Notes: generated from the sequence alone by a model not told the origin. A stretch of 64,000 nucleotides of DNA from Lachancea thermotolerans CBS 6340 (GCF_000142805.1 NC_013082.1:372001-436000); one strand, 5' to 3'; positions 1 to 9,877 are shown, counted from the stretch's first letter. Program-made: numbers and translations.

Positions 1-158
1 ACGAGTATTTGACACAGCAGATGGAGGTTGCTAAGAACAAAAAACTGAAGCAAGACGACGAGCAGCGGATAAGTGGTGAGATTAACAAGCTACTTGATGG
101 AGGCGATGATGACGATGACGATGACGATGACCAAGGTAGCTCTAGCAAAAAAGCGTGA
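1..158 (+). CDS. GON7: GON7 (EKC/KEOPS subunit), C-terminal end only
   Basis: The frame is open from base 3 to the TGA at 156-158 and enters from outside the window, so only about 51 C-terminal residues are present. The stretch EYLTQQMEVAKNKK, followed by EINKLLDGG and an acidic tail, matches the end of S. cerevisiae Gon7 (YJL184W), which has a very similar helix ending in LLDGGD. Gon7 is a small, partly disordered subunit of the EKC/KEOPS complex, which makes the t6A modification of tRNA and affects telomeres and transcription. The tail carries a run of nine Asp codons (GAT/GAC) followed by a Ser/Lys end, somewhat longer than in S. cerevisiae. The next conserved neighbour, MNN11 (YJL183W), supports the assignment by gene order. 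Confidence 0.85.
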   Translation, partial: EYLTQQMEVAKNKKLKQDDEQRISGEINKLLDGGDDDDDDDDDQGSSSKKA

Positions 159-428
159 GGCATCGTGCATTTTTTTCGAAGCTCTCAATCATCCCGAGGT
201 TCAACCGCTTTTGGCTGGATGAAGAACAATAAATACAGACTCTGGAGCCATGGAGGCTTGGCACGTAGCCGCGTTTCAGAAGACATTTGTGCTATATAAG
301 ATACGTTAGGCCTCTGTACGTTGTAACTCGCCTTTTTGATGACATAAAAATTAAACGGCTCATCTCCTTTCACAGTGAGTCTCAACGAATCCCTACAGGA
401 AGAAAGAGGGTATAACGCTGGCCTTGCA

Positions 429-1916
429 ATGAAGCAGTCACTACAAGACGGACACGAGGATCAGGAGGAGCTCTCGTCTCGTCATTCCATGGCTCCCGTT
501 AACGAGAGACGACTTTTGTTCAAAATAGACGTCTTTGTTTTGTCGTTTGTGTGTTTGCAGTACTGGATCAACTATGTCGACCGTGTAGGGTTTGCAAATG
601 CTTACGTCTCTGGCATGAAAGGGGACTTGGAACTCGAGGGGGACCAATTTAATCTCATCAACACTTGCTTCACTGTTGGGTATATTTTGGGTATGATCCC
701 CAACAATCTCATCTTGTTAATGGTACAGCCGCGAATTTGGCTGAGTTTCTGCACCCTTGCTTGGGGCGTGCTTACGCTCTCAATGTACAAGGTTACGTCC
801 TTTCAGCAATGCTGCGCTATTCGCTTTTTCCAGGCGGTGTTCGAGAGTTGCACTTTCTCAGGAACACATTTGATTCTGGGGTCATGGTACAAGGAGAAGG
901 AGCTTACGATAAGAACCGCTATTTTCACCAGTAGTGGTCTGATTGGCTCAATTTTTAGTGGCTTTATGCAAGTCGCTATCCACAAGTCGCTTGATGGTCG
1001 CCGGGGACTATCTGGATGGAGATGGCTTTTTATCATCGACTTCTTGATCACTATACCAGTGGCAATCTACGGGTTCGTATTCTTCCCCACCACACCAGAC
1101 CATATGAACCGCACTCGCCGCGGCTTGCGCTTGTTCTCCGAAGAGGAGCTTCAATTCGCGAGGAGGCGGCTGCCGGCTCGTAACGAAAGCACGCGCTTGG
1201 ACTGGTCAGTCTTCAAAAGAGTGCTTGGAAGGTGGCATTGGTGGCTATTTAGCTTTGTGTGGATACTCGGCGGTGAGAACATATCGCTGGCATCCAACTC
1301 GACATTTGCGCTGTGGCTTCAGGCCCAGAACTATTCGCTCTCCCAGAAGAACCACTACCCAATGGGCATCTTCGCCGTGGGCGTTGTTGCAACTTGTGGA
1401 GCGGCAGTATATCTTGACAAGGTGCGGCGCAGCAAACACTGGCATGTCGCTGTCTTTATCGGGGTGATAATGTGTGTCGTTGCAGTGATGATCCGTGCCA
1501 GGCCCACGCATCCAGCAGTCCTTTTTACTGCACAGTACATTGGAGGAGTGTGCTACGCCGGACAGGCCGTGTTCTTCGCCTGGGCTAACATAGTGTGTCG
1601 CGATGATCTACAGGAAAGAGCAGTGGTTCTAGCCTCGATGAACATGTTCTCGGGAGCTGTCAATGCGTGGTGGTCACTTGTGTTCTACGCTGCGACGATG
1701 GCCCCGCGGTACGAAAGAGGCTGTTACGCCTTGATAGCTACTTCCATCGCTAGTGGACTTGTTTCGGTGCTCATCCGTTGGCTACAAGTTCGCGAGACAA
1801 AGCAAAAACTCGACCACATTTCCGAAAACTTGAACTACGCAGGAGCAAATGCGGTCCCAGAGGTCATCGAGCCTGATTCCATCGAGCTCAAAGAGCTGGA
1901 AGAAGAGCGCGTTTGA
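429..1916 (+). CDS. FEN2: FEN2-type plasma-membrane H+/pantothenate symporter (MFS, Dal5 family)
   Basis: The first ATG of this frame is at 429 and gives 495 residues. The frame is open upstream but has no earlier ATG. A hydrophilic N-terminus of about 34 residues is followed by some 12 hydrophobic segments. The motif NYVDRVGFANAYVSGMK (about residues 48-64), the middle loop RRRLPARNESTRLDWS and the stretch ERAVVLASMNMFSGAVNAWW agree closely with S. cerevisiae Fen2 (512 aa), the proton-coupled pantothenate transporter. The tail is acidic, as in Fen2. FEN2 lies on chromosome III in S. cerevisiae, whereas here it sits between GON7 and MNN11, neighbours in YJL184W-YJL183W order. It is therefore either an insertion or an ancestral position lost elsewhere. 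The biotin transporter Vht1 is the nearest alternative, but the loop motifs favour Fen2. Confidence 0.88.
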   Translation: MKQSLQDGHEDQEELSSRHSMAPVNERRLLFKIDVFVLSFVCLQYWINYVDRVGFANAYVSGMKGDLELEGDQFNLINTCFTVGYILGMIPNNLILLMVQPRIWLSFCTLAWGVLTLSMYKVTSFQQCCAIRFFQAVFESCTFSGTHLILGSWYKEKELTIRTAIFTSSGLIGSIFSGFMQVAIHKSLDGRRGLSGWRWLFIIDFLITIPVAIYGFVFFPTTPDHMNRTRRGLRLFSEEELQFARRRLPARNESTRLDWSVFKRVLGRWHWWLFSFVWILGGENISLASNSTFALWLQAQNYSLSQKNHYPMGIFAVGVVATCGAAVYLDKVRRSKHWHVAVFIGVIMCVVAVMIRARPTHPAVLFTAQYIGGVCYAGQAVFFAWANIVCRDDLQERAVVLASMNMFSGAVNAWWSLVFYAATMAPRYERGCYALIATSIASGLVSVLIRWLQVRETKQKLDHISENLNYAGANAVPEVIEPDSIELKELEEERV

Positions 1917-2122
1917 TATCGGCAATGAGCATTCTACAGATCCTTAATGTAAACATCACATCGGACGATCAGGTGCGGCTAGCATGTGTTAAAAGTTTTG
2001 CACGATGATGGAGGGAAGCGAGTAGATCATAAACATAAAGCATTGTTAGACGGCAAGTTTAGCGATCAGCCAGTGAAATCCTAGCATTGCTGTTGATTGC
2101 GTGTGCCTTGTGGCTTCTCAGA

Positions 2123-3367
2123 ATGGCTTTGAAACCCAAGCTGAAGCCCATGTCTACTTCCAACTCGCTGCAAAAGCGAAGCATGCAGTTTAAGAATGTT
2201 TTTGTGGATTCCAAGAAACGGCGGAAGCAGGCATTCACGCTGTCAGTGTTCGTTGGTATCGCACTAGTCCTATACTTAGTGAGTGGCCTGTTCGGCCGCG
2301 GAAGGCCTACCGTCAACAAGTACCCACCTGTCCATGGCCACTACATAAACGAAATCGCCACGACAAAGCCTCTGATCTTTCCGGCTGTGGAAAACGCAGC
2401 GCAGCTCAAGGAAATGAACATGAGAAGCCTGCACATTTTGCGGATTGACATGGACGGCAATAAGAAATACGTTTTGAAGGAGACCGATCAGCCAATCACG
2501 GAGAAAGAACGCAAGCAGATGACCGACCCACACGAGATTATCAAAAGGGACTACCTGGACCACGGCAAGCTTGTTTTCCGTAAAGGAACAGACAGCCCGG
2601 AAGTGGTGATTGTCACTCTGGTCGACTTCGATAACTACGACCCACAGACCCTAATCAAGGTGGTGCAGAACAGGGTCAACTACGCTCAGAGGCACCGCTA
2701 CGGCGTGTACGTCAGATGGGCGCAGGAGTTTATACCACTGCTAGAAAAGCAGAACCTAAAGGAGTCCTACGAGTACCTGAAGCCCATGATCATGAGGGCT
2801 GCCTTTCATGCATTCCCTAGAGCCAAGTACTTTTGGTTCTTGGACCAAGACGCCCTCATCATGCGTATGGACCTGTCCTTGCAGAACCACCTCCTCGACC
2901 CCAAGATCCTGCAGCTCGCCATTTTGAAGAACGTGCCCGTTGTCAAGGACTCAAACATCAAGACCTACAACCACTTCTTGCCGGGGAACGCCGAAATCAT
3001 ATTCCCACAGACCAACGGGGGGTACTTGGACTCCTCCTCGTTCATAGCGGCCTCCGGCATGTACAGCAAGGCTATGTTTGACTACCTGAGCGATCCGCTG
3101 GTTCGCGATTTCCCATGGCAGAACTTTGCTCACTGTGTGTCACACGCGCTGCAGTGGCACCCAAGCATCCTCGCGAAAACAGCGCTGATTGTGCCCAAAA
3201 CCATTGCTAGCGTATACGATCCAGCGAAAAAGGCTGACGAGAAGCCTGGCGTCGACGCTTTCCACTACACCGCCGGTGACCTTGTTGCTTCTTTCTACGG
3301 CTGCAAAGACAGAGGTTCATGCATCAAAGACATCGATACTTTCTACGACAAGGTACAAACATCATAG
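2123..3367 (+). CDS. MNN11: Golgi alpha-1,6-mannosyltransferase subunit Mnn11 (GT34)
   Basis: ATG at 2123 gives 414 residues, close to the 422 of S. cerevisiae Mnn11. The sequence begins MALKPK, like MAIKPR in Mnn11. It is a type II membrane protein: a basic N-terminus, one membrane anchor at about residues 38-57, then a lumenal glycosyltransferase family 34 domain. The aspartate motif FLDQDALIM (DQD at 241-243) is the likely nucleotide-sugar/Mn2+ site. LLDPKI, LKNVPVV, NSNIKTYNHF-like and LQWHPS blocks follow in the family order. In S. cerevisiae Mnn11 works with Mnn10 in the M-Pol II complex that extends the alpha-1,6 mannan backbone. Mnn10 is the paralogous alternative, but length, N-terminus and position next to YJL181W and ATP12 fit Mnn11. 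Confidence 0.92.
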   Translation: MALKPKLKPMSTSNSLQKRSMQFKNVFVDSKKRRKQAFTLSVFVGIALVLYLVSGLFGRGRPTVNKYPPVHGHYINEIATTKPLIFPAVENAAQLKEMNMRSLHILRIDMDGNKKYVLKETDQPITEKERKQMTDPHEIIKRDYLDHGKLVFRKGTDSPEVVIVTLVDFDNYDPQTLIKVVQNRVNYAQRHRYGVYVRWAQEFIPLLEKQNLKESYEYLKPMIMRAAFHAFPRAKYFWFLDQDALIMRMDLSLQNHLLDPKILQLAILKNVPVVKDSNIKTYNHFLPGNAEIIFPQTNGGYLDSSSFIAASGMYSKAMFDYLSDPLVRDFPWQNFAHCVSHALQWHPSILAKTALIVPKTIASVYDPAKKADEKPGVDAFHYTAGDLVASFYGCKDRGSCIKDIDTFYDKVQTS

Positions 3368-3845
3368 TGGTCGAGCAGTCCCTGCCCTATCGCCAGTTCT
3401 CTGTTTTTTTTTTTCATTTCTCGAGCTGAGCTAACTTTGCTAAGCGTGTAAAACTACTCTTATATTTAATAGATACTTCACGGTTCAGTTTATCGTTCCT
3501 TTTCGGGCAATAGAGCTTTACAACTGTTAATGTCCCAAGGCCGCGTCAACGGCTAGTAACGCGTTACCATCACCCCTCCCCCACCATTGTATCTCCTTCG
3601 AGTAATCTGTTGGCTCAACAACTCATTAATCCACGAATCTATCTTTTCGCGACGCGAAAACTGATACCCAAAATTCGCGAACAAACCAATTTCATTTCCC
3701 GACAGGGTTGTAGTCGAATTCACGAAATCTCACTTGCCGTAGGTTGTGGCATCAAGTTTAATGCAACAGAAGGCCGGGGTTTTTCACATCTCAACTTCTT
3801 AGTGAACCAGCACACAATACGTGGACAAGTGAGCGGGAGTTACTA
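3368..3845. other. intergenic region MNN11 - YJL181W-family gene
   Basis: This 478-bp gap lies between tandem genes. A T-rich run near 3400 may help end MNN11 transcripts. No ATG-initiated frame, RNA gene or clear binding motif was recognised. Confidence 0.5.
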
Positions 3846-6362
3846 ATGAGCTCTGCTACATCGTCGCAATTGAGTAGCTCGGAACGAGCTTTCCAAGACT
3901 CCTTGTCGAGGTTACTGGGCTTGTTGGAAACGCGCTCCGGTAAAAGCCAGTCCGTATGCGACCCTTTGAGCGGGTTGGTGCAGCAAACGCAAGTCCTGGC
4001 ACCGGCCACGAGAGTGCTTCTCAAGAAGCATGAGCAGCTTGCTTGCTTGCTGCAGAATGCGCAGTGCGACGACAAGCAGCTGAACGGATGGCTGAACGAT
4101 ACCGAGCTGCTCGGGTGCTACAGCACATTGCTCAGCGGGTCTTTGAAACTAGTGTTCGGTGCCAGTACCTCGGGGTACCAGTTCTCGCCAAACTCAGAGT
4201 TCGCGGCGCTGGTTGTGGCTGTCTACAATAGGCTGAGCCAACTGTCGCTTCCCGGAACGCAGCAAACTTCGCAGTTGATGTCGATTCTGCACTCGTTTGA
4301 GTGCCATTTCAAAGCTCAATGGAACGCTACCAATTGTAACACATTCAAATTCGACCGGGTGCAAGACCTGTTCTCGAGCAGCCACGATATTATTTCGTCG
4401 CCTTTACTGGACGTTGCCAAAACTGTCAAGCGGGACTACTTCGAGCTGACAGCTCACGGGCTCGGCTTCAAAAACTTGCTAGTTGAGCTTTTCCAGTTGT
4501 AAAGTGGCGAGCTGGCGGTCTTCAAGGTCGAGTGCGGCCAATTGCCGCTCACAATTGAGACCACTAAAGAACTGCTGCAAACCTTTAGTTCCGGGCATGA
4601 GTCCAACTACAAAAGACTCGGGAGAAGTCTCCTGTTCCCCACGCTCCGGAAGGGCGATCTTTGTATCATCTCTGAAGGGCCAACAAGCGTTGAATTGAGC
4701 GCCAAAGTTGGAGATGAGCCAACTCTGTCTCTTTCCGCAATGGACGCGGTTCCTTGGGAGAAGCATTGGAAAACCTACTTCCGCAGACTGTTCTCTAACC
4801 CTCAATTCACACCCGATGAATCAGCTCCCATTTCAATGCATATGACAAAGTCAGCACATCCCTTCCAAAACTTCAAGCTCAAGCATGACAAACTTGCCTC
4901 CTTGAGGCCAAAGGAAAGTCCAGGCCTAGCGGTCAAGCTCTATTACAATGAGCAAGCGATAGATTCCAGCAGACAAGAGGTCACCGAACGCCAAAACAAA
5001 ACCTTGCTTCACAAATCACGCCCATTAAACCTCAGCGCTTCTAAATTGCCAAGTCTGGACAGTTTTGCAGAATTAGAGAAACTAGACTTTGAATCTCTGC
5101 TTAAAATCGACGAGAGCATTAGCATGAACAGCACTCCATCATTTCAGCCCAATCCAAAATTTGATGAGTGTGAGTTCAAGAGAGTTGACTCCTCGTCATC
5201 TGTTGCCAAGGCCGAAGTCGCGTTGGGCGAGTACACTGAAGACGCTGAAAGCGTCGTGTCGTCTCACGAGGGAGAAGAAAAGAACAATGAGACCTTCGAC
5301 TTGAGCTCCGAATTCCACAGGCCACAACTGTCCAAGCGGAAGTCGTCGTCGCTCTTGAGCCTCTTCAGCTCGAACAGATCGAAGACCTCGTTGAAAAACC
5401 ACAAGAACCTGGTGCTAGACTTGCCCTCTGGCGATTCCACCACAAGTTTGTTCACCTTGCCTACGCCAACCTCGCCAAATTCTACGCAGTTGCCGTCGCC
5501 TCAGCGTGATGAATTTTGCATTTTGCCTGAGAGAATCGACCCCAATGAAGGATTCTGTATCTGCGAACATGGCGCTCAAGTTTCGTATTGGTACGTGAAC
5601 AGCTGGAAGGCCGTCTCAAAGAAGCAACTCACGCTAAAACTTCAGGAAAGCTCCAGTGGTGAAGTACTGTGCTTGCTCTACAACCAGGACGACAGCCAAA
5701 AATACAGGCTGTGCTCATACGTATCTCCTGAGTGGAAAGTCACTAGATCCGCGGCACAAGATATTCAGCTCAGAATACCTCAGCAAGACATAATTGCTAG
5801 CGTGCTTCCTTCTGGTGCTTCCGTTATCAGCTTAAGATGCCCTCAAGTTGACAAGGTTTTGAACACATTGCACCATTGCATAAGGCAGAATCTGCCATCA
5901 AAAATAAAAGCATCCAGCACTTACGGGACTCTATCAAGCACGTCCTCTACTTTCAGCACATTGGACAAGTCAGTACCTCGCTCAGACACGACTTCGACGG
6001 GTCTCTCGTCCATTGCACAGAACAGTGGTGCTTTAGAAAAAGAGCAAATCGCGCCACTACTACTACTATCTAACATAAAGGTTAGACTGCATGAGAAGAG
6101 TAAAGAACACGGGTGGGTTCTAAAGAGCAAGGGGCTCTTGGACGTCCATTCCCAGGAATTTCGCGGTCAGGTGTCAGCAATCAAGTTTGATCTGATACGT
6201 GACCAACTTTCCAGAATTGAGTTTACAAGTAAGCTCGATAATATTAAAAGGATAGGTAGGACCGGCGTATCCTTGGTTCACGAGCAGGACAACTTTTTGA
6301 TTGAGTTCAAGAACCAAATTGTAGCAAACGAAGTTTTCAAATTAATTACATGTCTAATATAG
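3846..6362 (+). pseudogene. YJL181W/YJR030C-family gene interrupted by one in-frame TAA
   Basis: One reading frame runs from ATG 3846 to the TAG at 6360-6362 (839 codons) but is cut by TAA at 4500-4502. The first part codes for 218 residues. After the stop the same frame stays open, with 79 coding-looking codons (reading KVECGQLPLTIETTKELL early on) before the next ATG at 4740. That second ATG would give a 540-residue protein. The place between MNN11 (YJL183W) and ATP12 (YJL180C) is that of YJL181W, a fungal protein of unknown function with the duplicate YJR030C (611 and 745 aa by recollection). The C-terminal segment, with GWVLKSKG and an FLIEFKN-type ending, looks like a PH or Ran-binding fold, which is an inference. 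The centre is Ser-rich. The stop may be a real lesion, a strain polymorphism, a sequencing error or read-through. Two separate genes are possible but less likely. Confidence 0.65.
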
Positions 6363-6400
6363 AGAATAGTATCATCAGTTAGTAAATCACGATTTATTCC

Positions 6401-7354
6401 TTATTCCTTGAAGGCCACGATGGAGGCAGCATTTATGTTTCTCCTCACATCGCGCTTGTCCACATCGTGAGTATCCTCGACCTCTCCCCAGCGCTCAACT
6501 TGGTATATAGTCTCCAAAGTCGCAAACTGGGCAATCTTTTCCATGGTGACTTTCATGTCACTAGATGGGTTTTGTGACTTGTTGTGCAGCAATAGAAGGC
6601 CACAGAGAAAAGATTTAGTGGTGAGTACAGCCTTTTCGAAAACAGCAAAGTCCCACATTGATAGAGAATTCAGGTAAGCGAGAGCTGCCTCTTTAGTGTT
6701 TTTATCTTGAAGGTTGCCTTTGAGCCCATGAACGTCTGCGTCCAGGATTTGTAGTTTCACTGGATCCTGAGCGAAACGCGATAGAAATTTCTCCACTTGA
6801 CTGATCACAGGAAGATAAAGTTCATCTTGTGCAGCTCTCAAAGCTCCTTCATATTCTGCGCGTGGTGAAAGACACATGAGAGTATCTGTATCGAGGTAAC
6901 GCAATAAGGATTCTGAGATTACTGAGCGATCGCCGCCAATTTTGGCAACTAGTTCTGGATCTGAGCCTGGCTTCGCGGTGTACTCCAAGTCTATGCATCG
7001 AGATACAATGGAGGTGATGGGCAGTGAGTGTGGCTTGATTGCGAGGCTGGACATGCTGGACCATTCATTTTGCAAAAGTAAAGCAAGAAGCTTGCGGTCC
7101 TTGGAGACACTTAGCGCGTTACCCAAGGGGGTTCTGAGAGGCTTGTTATCCAACATCACAGTAAGATGAGTGTCGCATTCTTTGACCGAAACATCATTCC
7201 AGAATTTTTGTAAGGTTTTAGACGCTCTGTTGGTCTCGGTCTGTAGGTTGTTTTCAACAGAGGAATCGATTCCAAGGGATGTGGCTCTAGCGTATGCCCT
7301 TACGGAACAAAGGTGCGCAGACCTGAGCGACCGGAATGTGGCGTGTCTCAACAT
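6401..7354 (-). CDS. ATP12: Atp12, mitochondrial F1-ATPase assembly chaperone for the alpha subunit
   Basis: The protein has 317 residues (S. cerevisiae Atp12 has 325). The N-terminus (MLRHATFRSLRSAHLCSVRAYAR) is rich in Arg and Ser without acids, a typical mitochondrial presequence. The core has the family pattern KFWNDVSVKE, then LDNKPLRTPLGN, LLQNEWSSM, and RYLDTDTLMC before the conserved helical C-terminal domain. Atp12 binds newly imported F1-alpha (Atp1) in the matrix and prevents its aggregation until it pairs with beta. The gene is convergent with the YJL181W-family gene (38 bp between stops) and divergent from PFD1, exactly the YJL181W-YJL180C-YJL179W order. Confidence 0.95.
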   Translation of the reverse strand: MLRHATFRSLRSAHLCSVRAYARATSLGIDSSVENNLQTETNRASKTLQKFWNDVSVKECDTHLTVMLDNKPLRTPLGNALSVSKDRKLLALLLQNEWSSMSSLAIKPHSLPITSIVSRCIDLEYTAKPGSDPELVAKIGGDRSVISESLLRYLDTDTLMCLSPRAEYEGALRAAQDELYLPVISQVEKFLSRFAQDPVKLQILDADVHGLKGNLQDKNTKEAALAYLNSLSMWDFAVFEKAVLTTKSFLCGLLLLHNKSQNPSSDMKVTMEKIAQFATLETIYQVERWGEVEDTHDVDKRDVRRNINAASIVAFKE

Positions 7355-7515
7355 CCTGGAAGTTTAGCTGGCTTCTTAGTTCTAAATCCTGAAAGGTGAT
7401 TTTAGCACTCATCAAGGACATCTAAATTTCAATATGATATATGAATGTCAATTATGACATTCAACATTGGTTAGACAACACGATCAAGAGAAGCTCAGCC
7501 CCTCGAGCACCCAGG

Positions 7516-7851
7516 ATGTCCCAAAACATTGTACAAGAGATGGCAGCTGCCTTGCGCTCCAGCAAAGCGCAATTGGAAGTTGTGAACATGCAATTAGCCC
7601 AGCTGGACAGGCAAAAGAAGCTTGCACAACTCACCACTAAAGAACTAGAATCATACCCCGTTAAGAAAGTATGGAGGTCATGCGGGAAGGCATTTGTTCT
7701 ACAGGATAGAACAAAGTATACCGCAGATCTAGAGAGTGATGAGAAGTTGGTGGAAGAACAGGCGAAGGCGCTCAAAATCAAACAGAACTACCTTCAAACC
7801 ACGGTTGAAAACACGGTAGAGAGCATGAGGAGAGTGATTCAGCAAACGTAA
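7516..7851 (+). CDS. PFD1: Prefoldin subunit 1
   Basis: ATG at 7516 gives 111 residues starting MSQNIVQEM, lining up with S. cerevisiae Pfd1 (109 aa, MSQIAQEM). The motifs LDRQKKLAQLTTKELESYP and KVWRSCGKAFVLQD are the beta-hairpin core of the family, flanked by two long helices that form the prefoldin coiled coil. Prefoldin delivers unfolded actin and tubulin to the CCT chaperonin in the cytosol. An in-frame ATG at 7441 would add 25 residues. It is not chosen because the homologue begins at the second site, but an extended form cannot be excluded. PFD1 shares a short divergent promoter (about 160 bp) with ATP12. Confidence 0.93.
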   Translation: MSQNIVQEMAAALRSSKAQLEVVNMQLAQLDRQKKLAQLTTKELESYPVKKVWRSCGKAFVLQDRTKYTADLESDEKLVEEQAKALKIKQNYLQTTVENTVESMRRVIQQT

Positions 7852-7952
7852 TGATAATGCTATGTAGTACAAAATTCAGAAGTTTTCATTATATCGAAAA
7901 GAATTTGAGTGAGGCAGAGACGTAGATAGGGGAATGAGCAGGCGGAGTGCTA

Positions 7953-8819
7953 CTACACAGCGCTGTAGCCTCCTCTTTGAGACGAAGACCCACGGCCGAT
8001 AACCCTGCTCACTACCTCTTTAGCGAACTGAGGCAGCGATGCAGCCAGGCCTGTCGAGCGTTCGACGAATTCCTCGCGGAACTCCCGGAAATTACCACCG
8101 CGAGTGCTCATGTAGGAGGTCGCGAGCAGGTAGATGAGCGCGAATAGCAACGCATATGTAACGAGCCACACAAACCACGATCCGAGGCTCGAGCCGCGCT
8201 TGTGTGGCTTGCGGTCGCCTCCGTCACCATCCTTTCTGTTGCCATCGTCGTCGTTGCCATTGTCGCCACCGTCATGGCCATTGTCGTCGCCATTTCCGCC
8301 ATCCTTCTCGCCCTTCAGGCACCCCGCAGAGCCCTTTATGGCGATCAGAACGCGCTGGTCCTGCCAGGTGACGGAACTGACGCTGCTGGCGTCGTTTGGC
8401 GAGGTACACACAAACGTGAGCTCCGCGTCGATAGAGTTTGGCCCCCACTTGGCGTTTTTGAGGTCTACCACCAACTCGTTTTTATCGTTGACGCTGGCGC
8501 TCTGGGATACAGACTCGGTGAAGTCGATCAGTTGAGTGAGCAGTTTATTGTTACGATCGTCGGGCAGCGTCACCACGGTTTTGCCACATAGCAAGTCATT
8601 TTTCTGACAGTTTTCGGGTGCAGGACTGGTGTTCTCCTGGCATATATTGATCCACCACTGCTCCTCCGTAGTGCTAGGGGGCGTTTCCCTGGAGCTCGTA
8701 TGTGTTATGTCGTTCTTATCGACGTTGTACTTCTTCAAAATGTCGTGTTGGGAGCACTTGAAGCCAAGCGCGAGTTGCGCAAATAGTGCTGCAGCGAATG
8801 CCTGGCGCGAGAGTTTCAT
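7953..8819 (-). CDS. ATG27: Atg27, type I membrane protein of autophagy
   Basis: The protein has 288 residues: a signal peptide (about 1-19, ending LALGF), a Cys-containing lumenal domain of the mannose-6-phosphate receptor type, a low-complexity Gly/Asp/Asn stretch before the membrane, one transmembrane segment at about 214-236, and a roughly 50-residue cytosolic tail ending YSAV. YSAV is the tyrosine-based sorting signal at the end of S. cerevisiae Atg27. Atg27 cycles between Golgi, endosome and vacuole and supports Atg9 vesicle traffic in the Cvt pathway and autophagy. The gene is convergent with PFD1, as in YJL179W-YJL178C. The Asp/Gly linker (bases about 8205-8315) is repetitive and probably length-variable. 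Confidence 0.93.
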   Translation of the reverse strand: MKLSRQAFAAALFAQLALGFKCSQHDILKKYNVDKNDITHTSSRETPPSTTEEQWWINICQENTSPAPENCQKNDLLCGKTVVTLPDDRNNKLLTQLIDFTESVSQSASVNDKNELVVDLKNAKWGPNSIDAELTFVCTSPNDASSVSSVTWQDQRVLIAIKGSAGCLKGEKDGGNGDDNGHDGGDNGNDDDGNRKDGDGGDRKPHKRGSSLGSWFVWLVTYALLFALIYLLATSYMSTRGGNFREFREEFVERSTGLAASLPQFAKEVVSRVIGRGSSSQRGGYSAV

Positions 8820-9580
8820 GTTAGACGCGTGCGTGCTGGCTGCTGGCGGTGCGGACCTGATTAGATTCTAAGGGCAGTTATGATAGAATATACACTGGAA
8901 ACTTCGGCAACTTCACGGTCCTTCGTTTGGGATGATATAAAGCACTGCCGCAGTTGGCGCGCTGGGGTAGGCTCCAAGACCTGCGCCAGCTCTTGAGGCG
9001 TCGTTTAGAGCCTCTGATAGGGTGTTGTCCTCGTTCGTTAGCGCCCTGTGTGGTGGGGAAGGACAGCCCGAGTGATATTATGTCGACCTGTAATAGCCGA
9101 GATTCACATAGCACAAAGCCAGTTTGATACGCGCACACTAGAGACTGAACTAGATCGTCAACACGGCCCACGCTAGTCTCTTCCGTCGTTATCCACCAAC
9201 TGCTGAAGGATGTTCGTATGTGTCATGGTACACGAATGTGACACCAGTCACGTGCTTGAAGGTTCTCGAGCGTCCCCCAGCCGAGCGACATTCGCCCAGG
9301 GACCTAGTGAGCAGGCGCCACCCCGATACGTCCGTTTTCGTTGCACGCCCGGTGTTACGGGCCCAGCGCTGCTACAAACACGATTTTCTCTCCCAGACAC
9401 GTTTTTCGTGCTAAAACACGCTCCGCTTACCATGTCACAACTCCACGTGAATCTGCCCCCATCTGCAATCCTATATGCACGCTACTGGAGCGCCTTTGGC
9501 GTGCGTAACAGGCGCACTGGTGTGCATATCCGTATATGGTGATGTTTTATGTTTACTAACGCGGTATGTTGAGACTGTTT

Positions 9581-9594
9581 ACGCCCATACATAT
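9581..9594 (+). promoter_or_regulatory. Rap1-like site of the ribosomal protein promoter
   Basis: ACGCCCATACATAT differs by few bases from the Rap1 consensus ACACCCATACATTT. It lies about 430 bp before the RPL17 ATG. Rap1 sites are standard in yeast ribosomal protein promoters, though this distance is at the upper end. Binding is inferred. Confidence 0.5.
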
Positions 9595-9829
9595 TGTTTC
9601 GATCGCTGAAAAACTTTTGAGAATGAAAAAATATATCTTTAACATTTGCGTGGGTCGGTGGCAAATTTCGGGTGCAGTGCTCCAGATGAGCCGCAGGAGG
9701 AGCCACGCGGGGAATGAACCGCGAACGCAGTACGCTCCAGCAGGCTCCAGGCTGGACTGGGAGGGCATCGCCCCCCGGGAGTTGGACTGGTTCCTGCCTA
9801 GCTTCCCACTAGCTCCTACTGGCTCTGTC

Positions 9830-9877
9830 GGGACTCCCTCTGGGACTCCCTCTGGGACTCCCTCTGGGACTCGCGCT
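9830..9877. repeat. 12-bp tandem repeat upstream of RPL17
   Basis: GGGACTCCCTCT occurs three times in succession (9830-9865) and a fourth, diverged unit begins GGGACTC (9866-9877). The array lies in a GC-rich block 145-190 bp before the RPL17 start, between the Rap1-like site and the gene. Confidence 0.85.

Noticed and set aside
4498-4504. GTAAAGT across the YJL181W-family stop as a possible 5' splice site
   Set aside because: No TACTAAC branch point lies within a plausible distance downstream, and the sequence after the stop is coding-like in the same frame.
9216-9573. GTATGT (9216) and TACTAAC (9554) as a 5' UTR intron of RPL17
   Set aside because: The putative intron would lie upstream of the Rap1-like promoter site, so it is unlikely to be transcribed with RPL17.
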